A stretch of DNA of 64,000 nucleotides from Linanthus parryae. Taxonomy: Eukaryota > Streptophyta > Magnoliopsida > Ericales > Polemoniaceae. The position numbers and the translations under genes are program-made. Of the stretch, positions 47,201-58,247 are shown piece by piece; within the stretch, counting starts at the first letter, position 1, and each line of letters begins with the position of its first letter. Where the stretch lies: the NCBI GenBank assembly GCA_023055425.1, contig JALGPY010000013.1, positions 15,103,735-15,167,734 of the forward strand, in the 5' to 3' direction. The notes beneath the pieces were generated by a model. It had not been told where the DNA came from and made no database searches. It saw only the letters and a program-made list of their open reading frames with translations.

Positions 47201-47377
47201 CACGTGCTCAGGAAGTTTCATCTGATTCGAGATATTATCGATAGAGGAGACGTTCGGATATGCAAGATTCCTACAGATGATAATCTGTCAGAACCGCTTA
47301 CGAAGCCTCTCACGCAGTGGAAGCATGAAGGGCACACTAGGAGTATGGGCATACGAGATGCGCCAGATTGGCTCTAG
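44180..47377 (+). CDS. copia A pol: protease, integrase, RT, RNase H
   Basis: Uninterrupted 1,065-codon frame. The listed start is simply the first ATG in the frame; in a working element it would be fused to gag, and the first about 27 residues are out-of-frame gag. Order: protease (WVLDTGCGSHIC, D-T-G); integrase zinc region (LWHCRLGHIN ... CEACF) and core (HTDVCGPF, RSDRGGEYLS, NGVSERRNRTLL); RT (GCKWVFKKKIDMDGN, LYMDDILL with YMDD in place of the usual YVDD); RNase H (GYTDASFQ, EAEYIAA, CDNTGAIAQ), ending APDWL. Integrase before RT is the copia order. All catalytic motifs are present. Confidence 0.93.
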   Translation: MNVTAAVSLDTGGGTAQNIWRTRGFGIEIPPPPGIFVVDVNLTVSTSWVLDTGCGSHICRNMQDLKRSKRLAKGEVDLRVGNGAKVAALAIGVCELSLPSGLVLELNNCYFVPAMSRNIISISCLDKDGFIISIKNNCCSFYLNNIHYFSAQLFNGLYVLDLSNPVYNINTKRIKINDLNPAYLWHCRLGHINENRVSRFHKDGLLDSFDFESYETCEACFLGKMTKSPFNKKGERTSEQLALIHTDVCGPFATPARGGYVYFITFTDDYSRYGFVYLMRAKSESFEVFKEFKNEVEKQLGKSIRALRSDRGGEYLSQEFDDYLRECGIVSQLTPPGTPQWNGVSERRNRTLLDMVRSMMCQTDLPLSFWGYALLSAAFTINRVPSKSVMKTPYEMWSGRRPTLSFMRIRGCDVYVKRLQSDKLGPKSDKCKFVGYPKETKGYYFYNPTENKVFVARTGVFLEREFVSKEASGRNVELEEVQEPQISEPIMEHEQESQAVVEPPVQVTQELRRSSRVRQEPERYGLLVTDSGDTMLIDDEPTTYEEAMSGPDSQKWLEAMRSEMESMYTNKVWTLVEPPHGARPIGCKWVFKKKIDMDGNVITYKGRLVAKGFRQIHGIDYDETFSPVAMTKSIRILLAIAAYYDYEIWQMDVKTAFLYGNLLEDVYMIQPEGFEDPKQANKVCKLQRSIYGLKQASRSWNRRFDEVFKEFGFIRNEDESCVYKKVSGSSVAFLVLYMDDILLIGNDIPMLQSVKDWLGKCFSMKDLGEAAYILGIKIYRDRSKRLLGLSQSTYIDKVLKRFNMQDSKKGFLPMSHGITLSKSGCPSNEIEKERMSRIPYASAIGSIMYAMLCTRPDVSYALSMTSRYQSNSGESHWIAVKNILKYLRRTKDAFLIFGGEEELRVRGYTDASFQTDRDDFRSQSGYVFCLNGAAVSWKSSKQETVADSTIEAEYIAANGAAKEAVWIRKFVSELGVVPSIADPVELFCDNTGAIAQSKEPRSHQKSKHVLRKFHLIRDIIDRGDVRICKIPTDDNLSEPLTKPLTQWKHEGHTRSMGIRDAPDWL

Positions 47378-47391
47378 TGCAAGTGGGAGAC

Positions 47392-48821
47392 TGTTGGAAT
47401 AGATGCCCTAGAGGCAATCTAGTTTAGTATGAATTTTTACATGGCTAGAAAATTCATTTATTATTTATTGGATATTTAATATAATGAAGTCCTTAGATTT
47501 ACAATTGTGTTGTTTATCTTAAATATCCCTAGTCAAGTATAATGATTAAATGGGACAATCATCTATAGACTAGTATGGGGTTGGATTGATATGGAGATAT
47601 CATGATCCAACACATAGGTGTGCATTAGGGAATGTTGCACTGGATTTACCCATCTCCGAGAAGGCTACATACATGTTATGTTGAGTCACAAGTGCTTCTC
47701 GCGGTGCAATGTATTGTCATCCTTAGACTTGAAGTCACTAGATATTCTAGTTGTGGATCATTGTGATCTTGGTAGCGTTAAACGCTACACCGTAACTGGG
47801 TAGTTATAAAGGCGTGTACTGGATACAATGAGAAGCAAGCTTAGAGATCGTAGTGGACGTAGAGAGGAATTGCCCCTCCCACATAACGGGAAAAAATATC
47901 CTAGGCCACTCGAGGGATAGTGCTTATAGAATGTCTGGCCAGACTCAAATAAATCAATATAGGATATTGATGTTATTTGCACGAATAAGGCTATTCCCAT
48001 GGATCGAGAAACTATGGATTGGATATACGAGTGTGACTTGTATGTCTCGTGTCCAATCCGGATATGGAGGCAAAGGGATGAGACAATTACTTGTACAAAG
48101 GTTGTCAAGATGACTATTCTATTAGTTGGCTAGAATGGATGTTTTGCTAGAAACCGCTCCATATTAGCAAATAGTTGCTACCAACTACATAGAACCTATG
48201 GGGTCACACGCTATATAGAGTTGAACTAGATTTGGGAATTAATTAATTGGATTAATTAATTAGAAGGATCACTTTGCAAACCCTTGCAAACTTAGTAGGG
48301 ACTAATTTGCAAGGAAGGGACTAAATTGAATTCTAGTTGGACTAGAATAAGTCCTTTAGGTAGTTAACAAGGAGTTGTTGGACTATATAAAGGACCCTCC
48401 TTCCTTCCTTCCTTATAACTTATGCTCATTAGTGAACATAAAAAGAGTGGGAGAGAACAAAAGGAGAGAGAGCTAGCAACAAGGAGGGCCGACGCCGCCC
48501 CTTGCCGCCGCCCTCACCCCGTCGGCCAAAAAGAGGCCGAAAGCCTCTTTTTTTCTCGTTTTGCGTGATTCGTTCATCCTCTTCCTAATCCGGGCTAGCA
48601 CCAAGGAGTTTGGGAGATCTAGGATCAACTCTAGGCGTGGATCAACTATAGAGAACGTGACATTATTCGCGTTTGAAGTCATCAAGGAGAACCCAAAGGT
48701 GTGTTTATGATTTCTTACCTTTACTATCGTTATGTCTCTAGACTTGTGATCCTTGGAGGGTTTTGCATGGTTTATGTTTGATTATGCTTCCGTTGTGCGA
48801 TCCATGAATCAAAACCCTACA
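47392..48821 (+). repeat. 3' LTR of copia element A
   Basis: 1430 bp, preceded by the purine tract aagtgggaga (47381-47390) and followed by the target duplication ctaac. It differs from the 5' LTR at about 14 bases plus one single-base gap. Confidence 0.96.
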
Positions 48822-50142
48822 CTAACTCCCCTAAAATTTCTGAAAAATACAATTTAACCCCCCATAGCATGAATTTCGGCACATACTTAATCTCACCAAT
48901 CAAAATATGAACTCAAACTACAAAAACATGGTTTTGATTACATAAAACAACTCAGGAGGTGATTTAGAGCTTACCCACTCCAAGAATCACGAGAATCGGT
49001 CGAAAAACAAAGCGGGTAGAGACGCCGAAACGTTCGCCGGAAGTGATGGCCGACGGGGCTTCTCCGGTCCCTGTTAGTCTCGGATGAGCTCTCCTAGAGC
49101 TTGGTCGGACCTCCTAGAGGCTAGGGAGATAGGGAACAGACGGTGGGTGGCTCTGATTTGGTTGGGCCAAACTTCGCCGAAAAATATGGTGGTTGGCGGC
49201 GATGGGTTGGTTCTGCGGCTACGGCTGCTGCTGTGAGGCATTTTTCTTCTTATCTTGGTCGATTTAGTGAGAGATAGAGAAAGAGACAGAGGACGTTGTA
49301 GAAAGGGGAAGAGAAGAAACAGGGGGTGGTGATGGGTTCAGTGGTTTCCCGACGGTAATGGTAGCGGCAGTGGCTCTGTTGCTGCTGCTGCTTCTTGCTC
49401 TGTTTTGTGACAGAGAAACAGAGAGATATGGAGGGAGAGAGAGAGAGTGAAATTGTGACAGAAAGGGGAAGGGAAGAAACAGGGGGGTGGCTCTCGGCCT
49501 CTTTCCCGTTGGCGGCAGCGGCGGTGATTGGTGGCGGTGATTGCCAGCTGCTGCTGCTGCTGTTGTCTTTGTTCTGTGGCAGATGAATAGAGAGAAACAG
49601 ATAGGGATAGAGAGAGAGAGAGAGAGAGAGACAGAGGTTAAAATAGAGGCAGTGGTGGTGTTGGTGGTCGGGGTGGTGTGGTGAACAGTGGTGAAGATGA
49701 GGTTGAGGATGGGGATGAAGATGAAGATGATGATGATTGTGTTGTGAGGGAGGAGGAGACAAGGGAAAGCTTAAATAGAGAATGAAGGAGGTGGCGGTGA
49801 ATATAATTCTTGCCGAAGGAGAAGGTGGCGGTCACGGTTGGAAATATCTACCTAAGGAGAAGAGAAGATGAAGAAGGAAATGAGGAAGAGGACAAAGGAA
49901 ACAAACAAATCTAGTGAAGAAGAATTCTACAGGGTTTGGATTTCTTCTAAACTATTAGTATTTGGAAGTTATTGGGTGAGTTGGGCACACTATCTAGTAA
50001 AGTGATTAGGTGTAGTAGATGGGCTAGTTCTTGCGGTGGTCGCATACGCATCGCGAAAAGAAAACTCACATATTAATTTACGAATATAACGTTTTGCTAA
50101 AATAAAATATTCAATGTCATTTTCCACCACTAATTGTTGTTG

Positions 50143-50227
<85 letters not shown>

Positions 50228-50277
50228 TATTATTATTATTATTATTATTACTACTACTACTACTACTATTATTATTA

Positions 50278-50311
<34 letters not shown>

Positions 50312-50358
50312 GCTTTCTAAATTACTAAATAACCCTAGTAATCAGTCGGGGTATTACA
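48822..50358 (-). repeat. Tekay-like LTR, 5' portion (minus strand)
   Basis: Continues 38503-40311 across copia A. The LTR start tgtaatacccc is at 50358 on the minus strand. It carries GA/CT runs (about 49607-49632) and a long att microsatellite (50143-50310). To its right is copia B sequence rather than a purine tract, so this was the upstream LTR of its element or a solo LTR. Open frames of repeated Ser/His, Tyr or Leu in this stretch are microsatellite artefacts. Confidence 0.85.
50143..50310. repeat. (ATT)n microsatellite
   Basis: About 55 triplets, mostly att, with a short block of act. It lies about 50 bp from the LTR start, at the same place as the AT-rich repeat at 35034-35156. Confidence 0.97.
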
Positions 50359-50406
50359 TTGGTTACTGGATGTGGTTATCACATTTGTCGAAATGTGCAG
50401 GATTTG
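50359..50406 (+). pseudogene. copia B protease fragment
   Basis: Forty-eight bases matching the copia protease region (actggatgtgg...cacatttgtcgaaatgtgcag). The left edge abuts a Tekay LTR start; everything 5' of it is missing. It continues at 58248 after the Athila-like insertion. Confidence 0.82.
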
Positions 50407-52070
50407 TGATAGCACCTTTTAGGGGCTATAATTCTTTAGCATTTACCACATGTTAATAGGTATTTGAGAATTGTTTGAGCCTAATTGTAGAGAATAAATT
50501 TTGTTTTGTCACTTGTTGCTTCACATGTGCTATATTGTTAGTCCGGGCATTTTCTATGCATATTTCGTTGTTATTTGTCAAATATAATCGCTTGGTATGT
50601 TTTTTCATGTTGTCTTGGTAGGAACGAATGCTAATCGGTTGATAGGAAGCATGGAACGAACTTCGGAAACAATGGGAGCTCAAATGGAGTGAAGAGAAGC
50701 CGAATTGGAGGAGTTTGGATGACCAATTTTCACTATTTTGATCCTATCGGAAATTATACAAATAATTTGGAGGTGAGACCAGTTCCAAATAAAAGTATAC
50801 TCAGAGAGATTTCCAACGATAGGTCACGGAGCTAAATCCGAGTTCGGACGAAGAAGATATGGCCTATTGAAGTCAGGAGCAGATTTCAGGGAGCTATTGT
50901 GCAATTACTGAAGACTTCTGCTGGTTATGAAAGAAGAACGACCTAGAGAAGGAAAATAACATCATTCACGCCTATTGAGAGCCACGATCAAGGAGGAGAG
51001 AAAGGAGACTCCATTGTGAGCAACCTCAAGCAAGGGGAAGAGCCCGGATCGCGCCAATCTTCACGATTTCTAGCGTTTGATCTCTTCTTCCCTCTTTTAA
51101 TCACTTGTGCGGAGAAACTTTATTGTGTTGCTATGATTTCTATTAGTAGCTAAACGTTTTGCTAGGCTTCTCTAGAGAGCCTAGGGTTTATGTAGATGAT
51201 CATGTTTTCCAGATTTAAGACTTTGTTTCATGCTTTTTGATTTGATCTATTGGATGGCTTTTGATTTCATGAACTTGTTGAAGATCTTAGTCTATTGACA
51301 CGGCAAGGGTAGGAATTGAAAACTCATGAATCTTCGTGTTCTTCATAGATTGTAATCTTTCTTAATGTTAGTATTTATTTTAGCTAATTGTTCATATGTT
51401 GTGCTTAATCTTTGGCAAGAATGGAGTAAATCACCGGACTTGTTAATTAGCTAGAGAGTGCGTGAGAGAAACTCAGACCTAGTTGTGATGAGATATGAAC
51501 AACAATCCTTAATCACTGAGACTGAGAAGAGAAGTGTGTAGGATTGGCCTTAGTGGGTAGATTCGGTAGGAGATAGTGAGGTGTTCGTGTGGTGGTGATC
51601 TGAGAGGACATCATCTCGTGCACTGTCGTTAGCATACTAGAACGGACCGGTAGATGTAGGTGGAATGACAGGACACCAAGTAAACCGTGACGTAGAGCGA
51701 CATGAGACCGAGATGAGATTGTCAGTACTATTACCCGGCTTAACTAGAATAGGATTAACGTGTTACTTAGCAAATCCGGAAATCGTCTACAGCCCTAGGT
51801 GATTTAGAGAATGCCTAGTTTTTCCATAATTGTTTTAATAAAATAAAAAAACACAAAAATATTATTTTAGTTGTTTATTCTATGTCAGTCACCTGTTTGA
51901 GAGTGGCAAATGTTTAAACCACAATTTCTTCCTCCTTGTACTGTATTCTAGGATAATAATTAATTAAATAATATTAAGCTTGTCCTCGTGGGATCGATAA
52001 CTCGGGGTTGAAATACCACTCCTATATTACTTGACCGTGCACTTGCGCATACACATAAGAATTCGTGTCA
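50407..52070 (+). repeat. 5' LTR of Athila-like element
   Basis: 1664 bp. Clearly more diverged from its 3' partner (56588-58247) than the LTR pairs of copia A or the Tat element, with many substitutions and small indels, so this insertion is older. Confidence 0.95.
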
Positions 52071-52228
52071 AGTTTTTGGCGCCGTTTTTAGGGACAGCGG
52101 TAGATTATTTAGTTAGGCGTTAGCTTAGAGTATTTTTCTTTTAGTTTGTTTTATTTTGTTTCTATCTCTGTGCTTCACGGGTTTCTTGTGAGTTTGTTTT
52201 TGCAGGAACACAGGAAGCAGGAGACGTA

Positions 52229-53391
52229 ATGAGCATGTGGAGCGACGAGGATTATGTGAGGATCTCTGATTACCCCTACTACTGTGCTACATGCAGAGTT
52301 TGGCACAATGATGACACATGCTCAATGATTTGGTGCTACAAATGAAAGAATGATCACAAGTATGAGGACGCATGCATATTCGATCCACCACAGCTTCATA
52401 AGCGTCAAGAGGACTCATCAGCAAGCATGGAATACTTGCACAACATTATGGGGGAGATCCAAGCGCGCATCACAAGGATGTCCCTTATTACAGATGAGCC
52501 ACAATAGGAGCCTCTGCCACATGCCATTGAGCCCTTAATTGAGCCTCTATGGACACCATCACAAGATGGTTTGGATGAACCTCATTGGCTACCAGCGGTC
52601 CTAGACATGCAAAGGATACTGATAGCTAGGATGGAGCGAGAACGAGAATCCGCATCCCAAGCTGCAATTGTGGAAGAAGAGGCACCTGAGCCAAGCGAAG
52701 AGTGCAATGTCCCTGAACAAGGGGTGGACTTTGCCATTTATGAGGACTCAGACTCTAATTCAGACTGGGGTGGAGTTGTGTGTCCAACAATGGAGGAGGC
52801 GATGCTCTCTGTAAGGAAACCTCCAATTATCTCACAGCCTTGGCATGATTGGGATGAAACCGACATTGGGAGCTTGTGGTGTGCTGATGATGAAGCTGGC
52901 AAAGAAATAGTGTCCATTACAGTTGAGATAAAAGCCTCTACTCAGTTTTTGAAGACTTTTCCATATCTCATGTAAATCAAGTCCGCAATGAGTTGAGAAG
53001 ACTTGTGTATGGAGAGCCTTTTGGGGAAGGACATGATGGGCAACTTCCAATTTCTTGTTCTATTGGCTATCCTATTGATGATCTATATGCCATAGTCAAG
53101 GAGTTGGAAATCTTCAAGTGTGGGGGTATAGATGAGATTCATGTGTCTAATGAAGAGCTTCTAGCACCAAAGACGTACTACTGGGATGAAGTTATGGAGA
53201 AGGATGCATTTGAGCCTAGTGGTACTTGGTGGAAGCTGATCAAGAGAATAAAATGCAAGATGAAAGGGGTTAGCTTCCATAACTCACCACCATCCGCACA
53301 ACACAGGGGTGCACTTCAATTTCTGGAGAAAAGATGGTGGAAGAAGAAGAAGTGGAGGGATAAAGCAGCCTCCACTATCCTTTTAGGTTGA
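52229..53391 (+). pseudogene. Unknown ORF with zinc-knuckle-like start
   Basis: From ATG 52229 an open region of about 380 codons is interrupted by a TGA near 52343, a TAG near 52507 and a frame change near 52965. It begins with a cysteine/histidine-rich segment: CATCRVWHNDDTC (C-x2-C-x3-H-x4-C), then a second run whose expected second cysteine position is the TGA, followed by H and C. The middle is acidic (EEEAPEPSEECNVPEQG). The C-terminal part has WWKLIKRIKCKMKG and ends STILLG. No gag, pol or env family is recognised. It may be what is left of a captured gene or of an Athila accessory ORF. Confidence 0.55.
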
Positions 53392-56300
53392 GGTAACCGG
53401 GTCGGGCCGTCGACCTTAAACTACAAGCGCTTCTTGGGAGGCAATCCAATGTAGAGTAGGATACTTGCTATTTTGTTTAGTTTTTGTATTTAGTTCTCCA
53501 TATTTGATTTTCAGGGGTGAGAGAGAGTTGTTTAATATTTTCCATGAGTGTGCAGGACACAGGTACCGGAGACCCTTTGAATTCCCCTTCTTGATGCATG
53601 TGCACAACTTTGCACGCAAAACGAGGCACAACGAGCAGTTTGACGATTGGACTTGAAAGAAAGGCTACTCGAGGTCGAGGAGTAGCTATTTATTTAGTGA
53701 GTATATTGGCAGCTCGTTGTGGCCCGGACTTGCACGCATCGGAATCCGAAGAGGAATGAAAGAATCACAAGCTTAAAAGGGACTTGATTCTCGTGCTAGA
53801 GAGCAATCTTGGAGATGAGATGAAAAATTCCCCAGACTTTGGTAACTTTTAAGTTAGCATTGGATTCTACATTCAATGACGAGTTCGTGAGCATGAGAAT
53901 TGAAGGAATCGGACATCGGACGAAGAAAACTAGAGAAAAAACAAAATCCGGTGAGTCCCAAGGCATTTTGGGCCGAAATGAAACAAGTCCACTGTTTTGG
54001 CATTTTAAAAACATTTCGGGCCGAAATGCTTTGAAAGTGCCACTTTTAGAGGGTATTTTTGGTATTTTGGGAGTATTATTTGAAGTAAAAACCGGGTTTT
54101 AAACCTCCTACACCCCAATTTCGGATCAAAAACACCCTCCTTCATCTTCTTCCTCTCAAACTCTCAAGAACACTCACACACACAAAATCAAAAACATCTT
54201 CAAATTCAAAACTTTTTGTTGGGTTTTTCACCTTGCAAGCTCGTCATCAACATTAAGTCTTGGAGTTTTGAGAGATAGTGAGCGGTTTGAGTGTGGGTGA
54301 AAACAAAGAGGAAGAGCTCCAAGAAAAAAAATTCCCGATTCGCATACTTGGAGTAGGATTTGGCCTTAGCTCAAGAAGAGACTTGTGACGGGGACACCGA
54401 GGAGCTTAAAGAGGTACTCTTGCCTTCACTTGCTCGTGTTCCCGAAAAAGTTGGTACAATTTTCTCTCTCTCGGCTTTAATTCTTGCCTAGGCACTCTTA
54501 GGGCTTAATTTTCTTGAAATTTTTTACTTGCTCATACTCGGATTGTTGGACACTTGTTTAGTTCACTCTAAACCTCACATGTACTCACTCCGACTAGACC
54601 CACCGGCCCTACGCTTGAGCAGCCGAGTCCTCTTGATTTCACCTTATATTTCGTTGAGGACAACGAAGCGCTTAAGTTGGGGGAGTTTTTAGCTATCCGC
54701 TAGTTAGCCATTGCATATCCTTCTTACATGTAGTTTAGAAAGTCGAGTTTGCATGTAGATGTTGAGTCGGTTAGTTGTGCATGTGCACGTTTATTTTATG
54801 CATTGTATATATTGTTGCACTTTTATTTATTGAGTCTACCTACCCTTTGTTGTTGGCTAGTCGAGTTGGCCAGTTACATATAGTGCCGAAAAAAATTAAA
54901 AAAATTAAAAAAAAAATTGAAAAAATCCTAAAAGTTAAAAAATTGAATTTTCTTGAGAAAGGGAAATTGAAGAGAGTAAGCGTGGAGAGGGCTCAATGAT
55001 AGAAATTCCTTAGAAGAAGGACAATCTGAGGTGAGGTAGACGCGAGAATCTGGAGTGGGAAGGCTAAAGGGCCAATGCACTCAAGAATTGTGAGTAGCTG
55101 TCTCTCAAACTAGTTATCCTACTAGCGCTACACCACCGTCACTAGGTAGTCGTCAACCCTCCTCGTAGTGGCAACAGAACAGCTGTGGGAGTGATTTTTA
55201 TGGGGACCTCACGACCCGTCTCCATCGCCTAGGTCCACTAGTTAACCCAATTTGATCCATCTACCCTTTTGTTCACAGCCTCTAGCCTAGGAAGCCATTC
55301 CTTGTGACTTTCATCACTAGTTGGAATGGTCCCTTCCTATGCGTCATGATAGAGGGAATTGAGTTAGGGAGGTTCGTTGAGGGTGAGCTGATATTATACA
55401 TCTTGAGTGGATTATCTTACATGTCATCTTTTGAGGGGATGTGATGGTGAGATAGAGACAGCAACACACTTCGGTGTGGCAGTGAGTCGTGTCCATATAT
55501 CACGATCACAGGTGGAGTGCCGTAGTGCGTGACATTCTTTCCGCACGTTATGGGGTGGGGTTGGTTGATCTTATAGGAGGACGTGCTTGTGCTTCGTTTA
55601 TATTCTCTATATCTTAGGTGATGTGGAGGATTCGTTGGATTTAGCACGTTTACACATTGATATGATTTACATTGAGTGTGGGGGTGTCGACATCTATATT
55701 TGACTACATTGATTTGACACATTCCACCCCCACGTTATCTATTTGATATTTGATCTCCTCAGATATTACTATCGTATTGGTGGCTCCATGTGCTTATTTG
55801 TGTGGAAATGGAAATGAAAAAAAAAGAAAAAAAAAGAAAAAAAGAAGAGAAATACAGAAAGTTGAAAGTGAAATGGAATAAGGAGCCGAAATTAAATTTC
55901 ATGAAGGCCAAGGAGATTAGCTATGGATCTTGATCACTTATTCACATTTGTGGCCGCGTGAACGGCATTGCACCAAGATTGAGGGAATGAGCGACAGAGT
56001 AGTGAGATTCGGTGGGGTTCCTTGGATTTTGGTGAGGGAGTGTGAGAATGGGTTTTTGTGAGATATATCATGACGTCTAGGACTGCGCTTCTAAATATCC
56101 TATCCTACCCGTCCTAAGCCGTCAAAAATTGAAACACATGGATAAATAGATCGGATGGTAAGTTCTAGGGATATGTTTGATGAGTGTGCGGAAGCAACTT
56201 ATTTTGTGTTCGTGCCCGTTCTGTCTGACGAAACTGGCTGCAAGTTCTACCGATCACCAAAGTTATATAATCTTCTAGGGGATGTGAGAGCCTTATGACA

Positions 56301-56587
56301 TGCGAGTTTGTTCTTTGAGATTGCCCAATCTCTAACTAAAAAGAAAAAATATGCTCTTTAATTCCTTGCGTTGTACATACTTGAGTTGCATTGTACATAT
56401 CATGTAGTTTGCATAGTCGTGTCTTTATGTATTGAGTCATGATTCATGTTGTCTAGCGGAAAGTGAAGTATGCAAAGCGGTGGGGTATGCTTTGGTTTGG
56501 TTGTGTTATGTATGCAATGTCTCAAGTGTGAGGGGTTTGTGCTTCATTGTTGCTCGAGACGAGCAAAAGAGTAAGTGTGGGGGAGTT
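53392..56587 (+). other. Athila-like 3' non-coding region
   Basis: Starts with gcgcttcttgggaggcaatcc (about 53427-53447), a sequence I associate with the end of pol in Athila-type elements. Then about 3.1 kb without supported genes: poly-A-rich stretches (about 54890-54950 and 55815-55850), a second ggacaacgaagcgcttaag-like motif near 54658 and the purine tract before the 3' LTR. Small open frames here lack domains. Confidence 0.6.
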
Positions 56588-58247
56588 TGATAGCACCTTT
56601 TAGGGGCTATAATTCTTTAGCATTTACCACATGTTAATAGGTATTTGAGAATGATTTGAGCCTAATTGTAGAGAATAAAGGTCGTTTTGTGACTTGTTGC
56701 TTCACATGTGCTATATTGTTAGTTCAGGCGTTTTCTATGCATATTTCGTTGTAATTTGTCAAATATAATCGTTTGGTATGTTTTTTCATGTTGTATTAGC
56801 AGGAACGGATGCTAATCGGTTGATAGGAAACATGGATTGAACTTCGGAAACAATGGGAGCTCAAGTGGAGTGAAGAGAAGCCGAATTGGAGGAGTTTGGA
56901 TGACCAGTTTGCACTATTTTGCTCCTAGCTGGAATTCTACAAATAATTTGGAATTTAGACAGTGCCAAATGAAAGTAGACTCAGAGATCTTTCCAACAAT
57001 AGGTCACGGAGCTAAATCCGAGTTCGGACGAAGAAGATATGGCCTATTGAAGTAAGGAGCAGATTTCAGGGGGCTATTGTGCAATTACTGAAGACTTCTG
57101 CGGGTTATGAAAGAAGAACGACCTAGGGACAGAAAAAACATCATCACGCCTAGTGAGAGCCACGGTTAAGGAGGAGAGCAAGGAGACTCTATTGGGAGCA
57201 ACCTTAAGCAAGGGGAAGATCCCGGATCGCGCCAATCTTTACGGTTTCTAGCATTTAATCTCTTTTTCCCTCTTTTAATCACTTGTATGGAGAAACTTTG
57301 TTGTGTTGCTACGATTTCTATTAGTAGCTAAACGTTTTTCTAGGCTTCTCTAGTGAGCCTAGGGTTTATGTAGACGATTATGTTTTCCGGATTTAAGACT
57401 TTGTATCATGCTTTTTGATTTGATCTATTGGATGGCATCTGATTTCATGAACTTGTTGAAGATCGTAGTCTATTGACACGGCTAGGGTAGGAATTGATCA
57501 CTCATGAATCTTCGTGTTCTTCATAGATTGTAATCTTACTTACTGTTAGTATTTATTATAGCTAATTGTTCATATGCTGTTCTTAATCCTTGGCAAGAAT
57601 GGAGTAATTAACCGGACTTGTTAATTAGCTAGAGAGTGCGTGAGAGAGACTTAGACCTAGTTGTGATGAGATATGAACAACAATCCTTAATCACTGATAT
57701 TGAGAAGAGAAGTGTGTAGGATTGGCCTTAGTGGGTAGATTCGGTAGGAGATAGTGAGGTGTTCGTGTGGTGGTGGTCTAAGAGGACATCATCCCGTGCA
57801 CTGTCGTTAGCCTACTAGAACGGACCGGTAGATGTAGGTGGACTGACAGGACACCAAGTAAACCGTGACGTAGAACGACATGAGACCGAGAGGAGACTGT
57901 CAGTACTATTACCTGGCTTAACTAGAATAGGATTAACGTGTTACTTAGCTAATCTGGAAATCGTCTACAGCCCTAGGTGATCTAAAGAATGCCTAGTTTT
58001 TCCATAATTGTTTTAATATAATAAAAAACCCAAAAATATTATTTTAGTTGTTTATTCTATGTCAGTCACCTGTTTGAGGGTGACAAATGTTTAAACCACA
58101 ATTTCTTCCTCCTTGTACTGTATTCTAGGCTAATAATTAATTAAATAATCTCAAGCTTGTCCTCGTGGGATTGATAACTCGGGGTTGAAATACCACCCCT
58201 ATATTACTTGACCCTGCACTTGCGCATACACGTAAGAATTCGTGTCA
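56588..58247 (+). repeat. 3' LTR of Athila-like element
   Basis: 1660 bp, begins tgatagcacc right after the purine tract and ends attcgtgtca. Followed by the target duplication atttg. Confidence 0.95.

Larger units (their letters stand above)
40312..48821 (+). mobile_element. Complete Angela-type copia element A
   Basis: 8,510 bp with LTRs of 1431 and 1430 bp and target duplication ctaac (40307-40311 and 48822-48826). Order: LTR, primer site, 1.7-kb leader, broken gag, open pol, purine tract (gtgggaga), LTR. The LTRs differ at about 15 positions (about 99% identity), so insertion is fairly recent. The LTR start and the protein are of Angela/BARE type. Because gag is broken, movement would need proteins from another copy. 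Confidence 0.96.
50407..58247 (+). mobile_element. Non-autonomous Athila-like LTR element
   Basis: 7,841 bp with LTRs of 1664 and 1660 bp (tgatagcacc...attcgtgtca) and target duplication atttg (50402-50406 and 58248-58252). The primer site tggcgccgtt (52077-52086) is complementary to Asp tRNA, as in Athila elements. The purine tract is gtgtgggggagttt (56574-56587). The internal 4.5 kb has no gag, RT, RNase H or integrase, only a short broken ORF region and non-coding DNA, so it is a large retrotransposon derivative that would depend on another element. Confidence 0.92.

Noticed and set aside
50114..50328. Poly-Tyr and poly-Leu frames
   Set aside because: Translation of the att microsatellite.
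53392..56587. Env-like ORF of Athila type
   Set aside because: No long frame or transmembrane-rich segment found; only short frames.
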